Below, one piece after another: positions 62,641 through 64,000 of a stretch of 64,000 bases of DNA. The stretch lies in assembly GCA_008933995.1 (NCBI GenBank), contig WARS01000029.1, forward strand, positions 12,657,107-12,721,106. Reading direction: 5' to 3'. The notes beneath the pieces are model-generated. The model had not been told where the DNA came from. It saw only the letters and a program-made list of their open reading frames with translations, and made no database searches. Each line of letters begins with the position of its first letter. Positions within the stretch are counted from its first letter, which is position 1. The DNA is from Datnioides undecimradiatus. Its lineage: Eukaryota > Chordata > Actinopteri > Lobotiformes > Datnioididae. The translations under genes and the position numbers were made by a program.

Positions 62641-64000
62641 ACTAATAAAGCTTGAAGGCAGGAACCAGAGAACAGCTTTGCACTAAATAATCCATTCAAC
62701 AAACTAATAGTCTAAAAATAAAAAGAGTAAAATACAATAGCCAAACATTTAATTACAGTTATTTAGACTGAAACTAGCAACACATTAGCTTCAAACTGTA
62801 CCAGTCTTCAGAAACTAACTGCTGGTGGCAAAGTGAAATGAACTTGATCAAACATGCTGCTTTAATATAACTCATAACACTGTGTTTTTATATTTAGTGC
62901 AATAAAACCACAACTTTCACCATGCGCAGCCCTGCCTGTAAAGTGGTGATGCACCGAATTTTGTTACTCATGTTGATAAGAATGTACACAACCTGTCTTA
63001 CTAACATAATATTAATATACTATTCTTACAAAATCCTCCTGGGGTGTGACTCAGACGTTGCATGTGTAGGGGAGGGGACAGCTGTTTCTGTGAAGCACAG
63101 CTGATTTACAAACATCATCTTCATGTGGGAGGACAGATTGCCGGGATGAGAGATGACGAAGCTTCTCTATCTTAAGTTCACCTACACAGTCCACAGGCCC
63201 AGAGGATACTGTAAGAGGAAGGTTTTTTATGTATGAGGCCACATGATTTGAAAGCACTTTAAAAAAAAAAAAAAAGTTTCAACACATACTGGATGGTTTT
63301 TTGCTACACAAGAACCAGAACGATTAGATAATCTCAGGGAAATTACTATACGTTTCCTGATATTGTCACTTACCATCTGGTTCTGCCTGGAGCCTGCACA
63401 CAACAGGAATTCCTTTGAAATAAAGTTTGACCCAGGCAGACCTTTAAATTGATATTTAACAATGGAAGAGAAAAACTAAATGCTTGCAAGGGAGGGACAC
63501 AAAAATGAGTCACTTTAGGAAAACTCAGATGGGGGTCATGACTTTAATGGTTGCAAAATGTTTTGATGGAGGCCTTCTCAGGAAAGGGTGGACACTGATC
63601 CAGTCTAACAGAATGTGTGAATGTGGCGTGTTTACAAATTGGCATCCCCTTCTCCAAATATGGGAAAATAATTTGGTAATTGTGTAAAATGAAGACTGTT
63701 TAATCACATAATCAACAGCTTGCTGCTGTTAATTGCTGAGGAAAGGAATGACAATTGAGCATGTGCACCTTCACTTGTTTGGGTGAAGGACCTCCTCTTT
63801 TACTGATGTTTCTTTTTGTCCTTTTCTTTATTTGTTTCCTTGTTGTTTTCTCTCACATTGTACATTAAACTCAGTATGGAATGATTGACACTTGTTGCAT
63901 TATGCTTTGTCCTACTCTGAGTATTGTAAAATGAAACATTGCTCCTGAGGATATGACAATTGCTGTCAATATGCAAACAAATACTATTGTAGTGCTGTTT

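Larger units (their letters stand above)
55400..64000. other. Gene-poor right flank
   Basis: No coding exon that I can support. Simple repeats (57421-57450, 57611-57649), degraded dispersed repeats and a SINE-like fragment are listed separately. The longest open frames are under 95 codons and lack recognisable motifs. Confidence 0.5.

Overview
The window is vertebrate nuclear DNA, almost certainly from a percomorph teleost. The evidence is long AT-leaning non-coding stretches, dinucleotide microsatellites, GT-AG introns, old fish-type retroelement debris, and five genes whose products I recognise by motif. It holds no bacterial genes, CRISPR array, or rRNA or tRNA gene that I can support.

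Layout: (1) 1-14.9 kb is gene-poor flank with microsatellites, a 218 bp inverted-repeat transposon (MITE) and degraded repeats. (2) 15.7-30.7 kb is a minus-strand cluster of three leucine-rich-repeat membrane glycoprotein genes: a CPN2-like protein with a threonine-rich mucin stalk and membrane anchor, lrrc15, and gp5 (platelet glycoprotein V). Their coding sequence lies essentially in one exon, with a 3' splice site just before or inside the first codons. (3) 33.05-34.17 kb, minus strand, is a complete five-exon urotensin II-related peptide gene (uts2b/urp). No long open frame covers it; I rebuilt it from splice sites. It ends in RKR-GEPCFWKYCV. (4) 37.05-55.4 kb, plus strand, is ccdc50 with twelve coding exons, 641 codons, a 912-nt in-frame cassette exon rich in Arg, Asp and Glu, and a 3' UTR of about 2.3 kb. 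(5) 55.4-64 kb is intergenic with microsatellites and repeat fragments.

Together this is a conserved chromosomal block. In mammals CPN2, LRRC15 and GP5 are neighbours, and UTS2B lies next to CCDC50; here the two groups sit within 3 kb of each other. The genes do not form a pathway: the LRR cluster serves extracellular adhesion and thrombocyte biology, uts2b encodes a secreted neuropeptide, and ccdc50 encodes a cytoplasmic ubiquitin-binding adaptor. The best leads are the mucin-stalked CPN2-like receptor, the altered urotensin peptide, the hidden first coding exon of gp5, the repeated ubiquitin-interacting-type helix in ccdc50, and a CpG-rich patch at 35.7-35.9 kb with no assigned gene. Identities rest on my recall of protein families; no database search was run.
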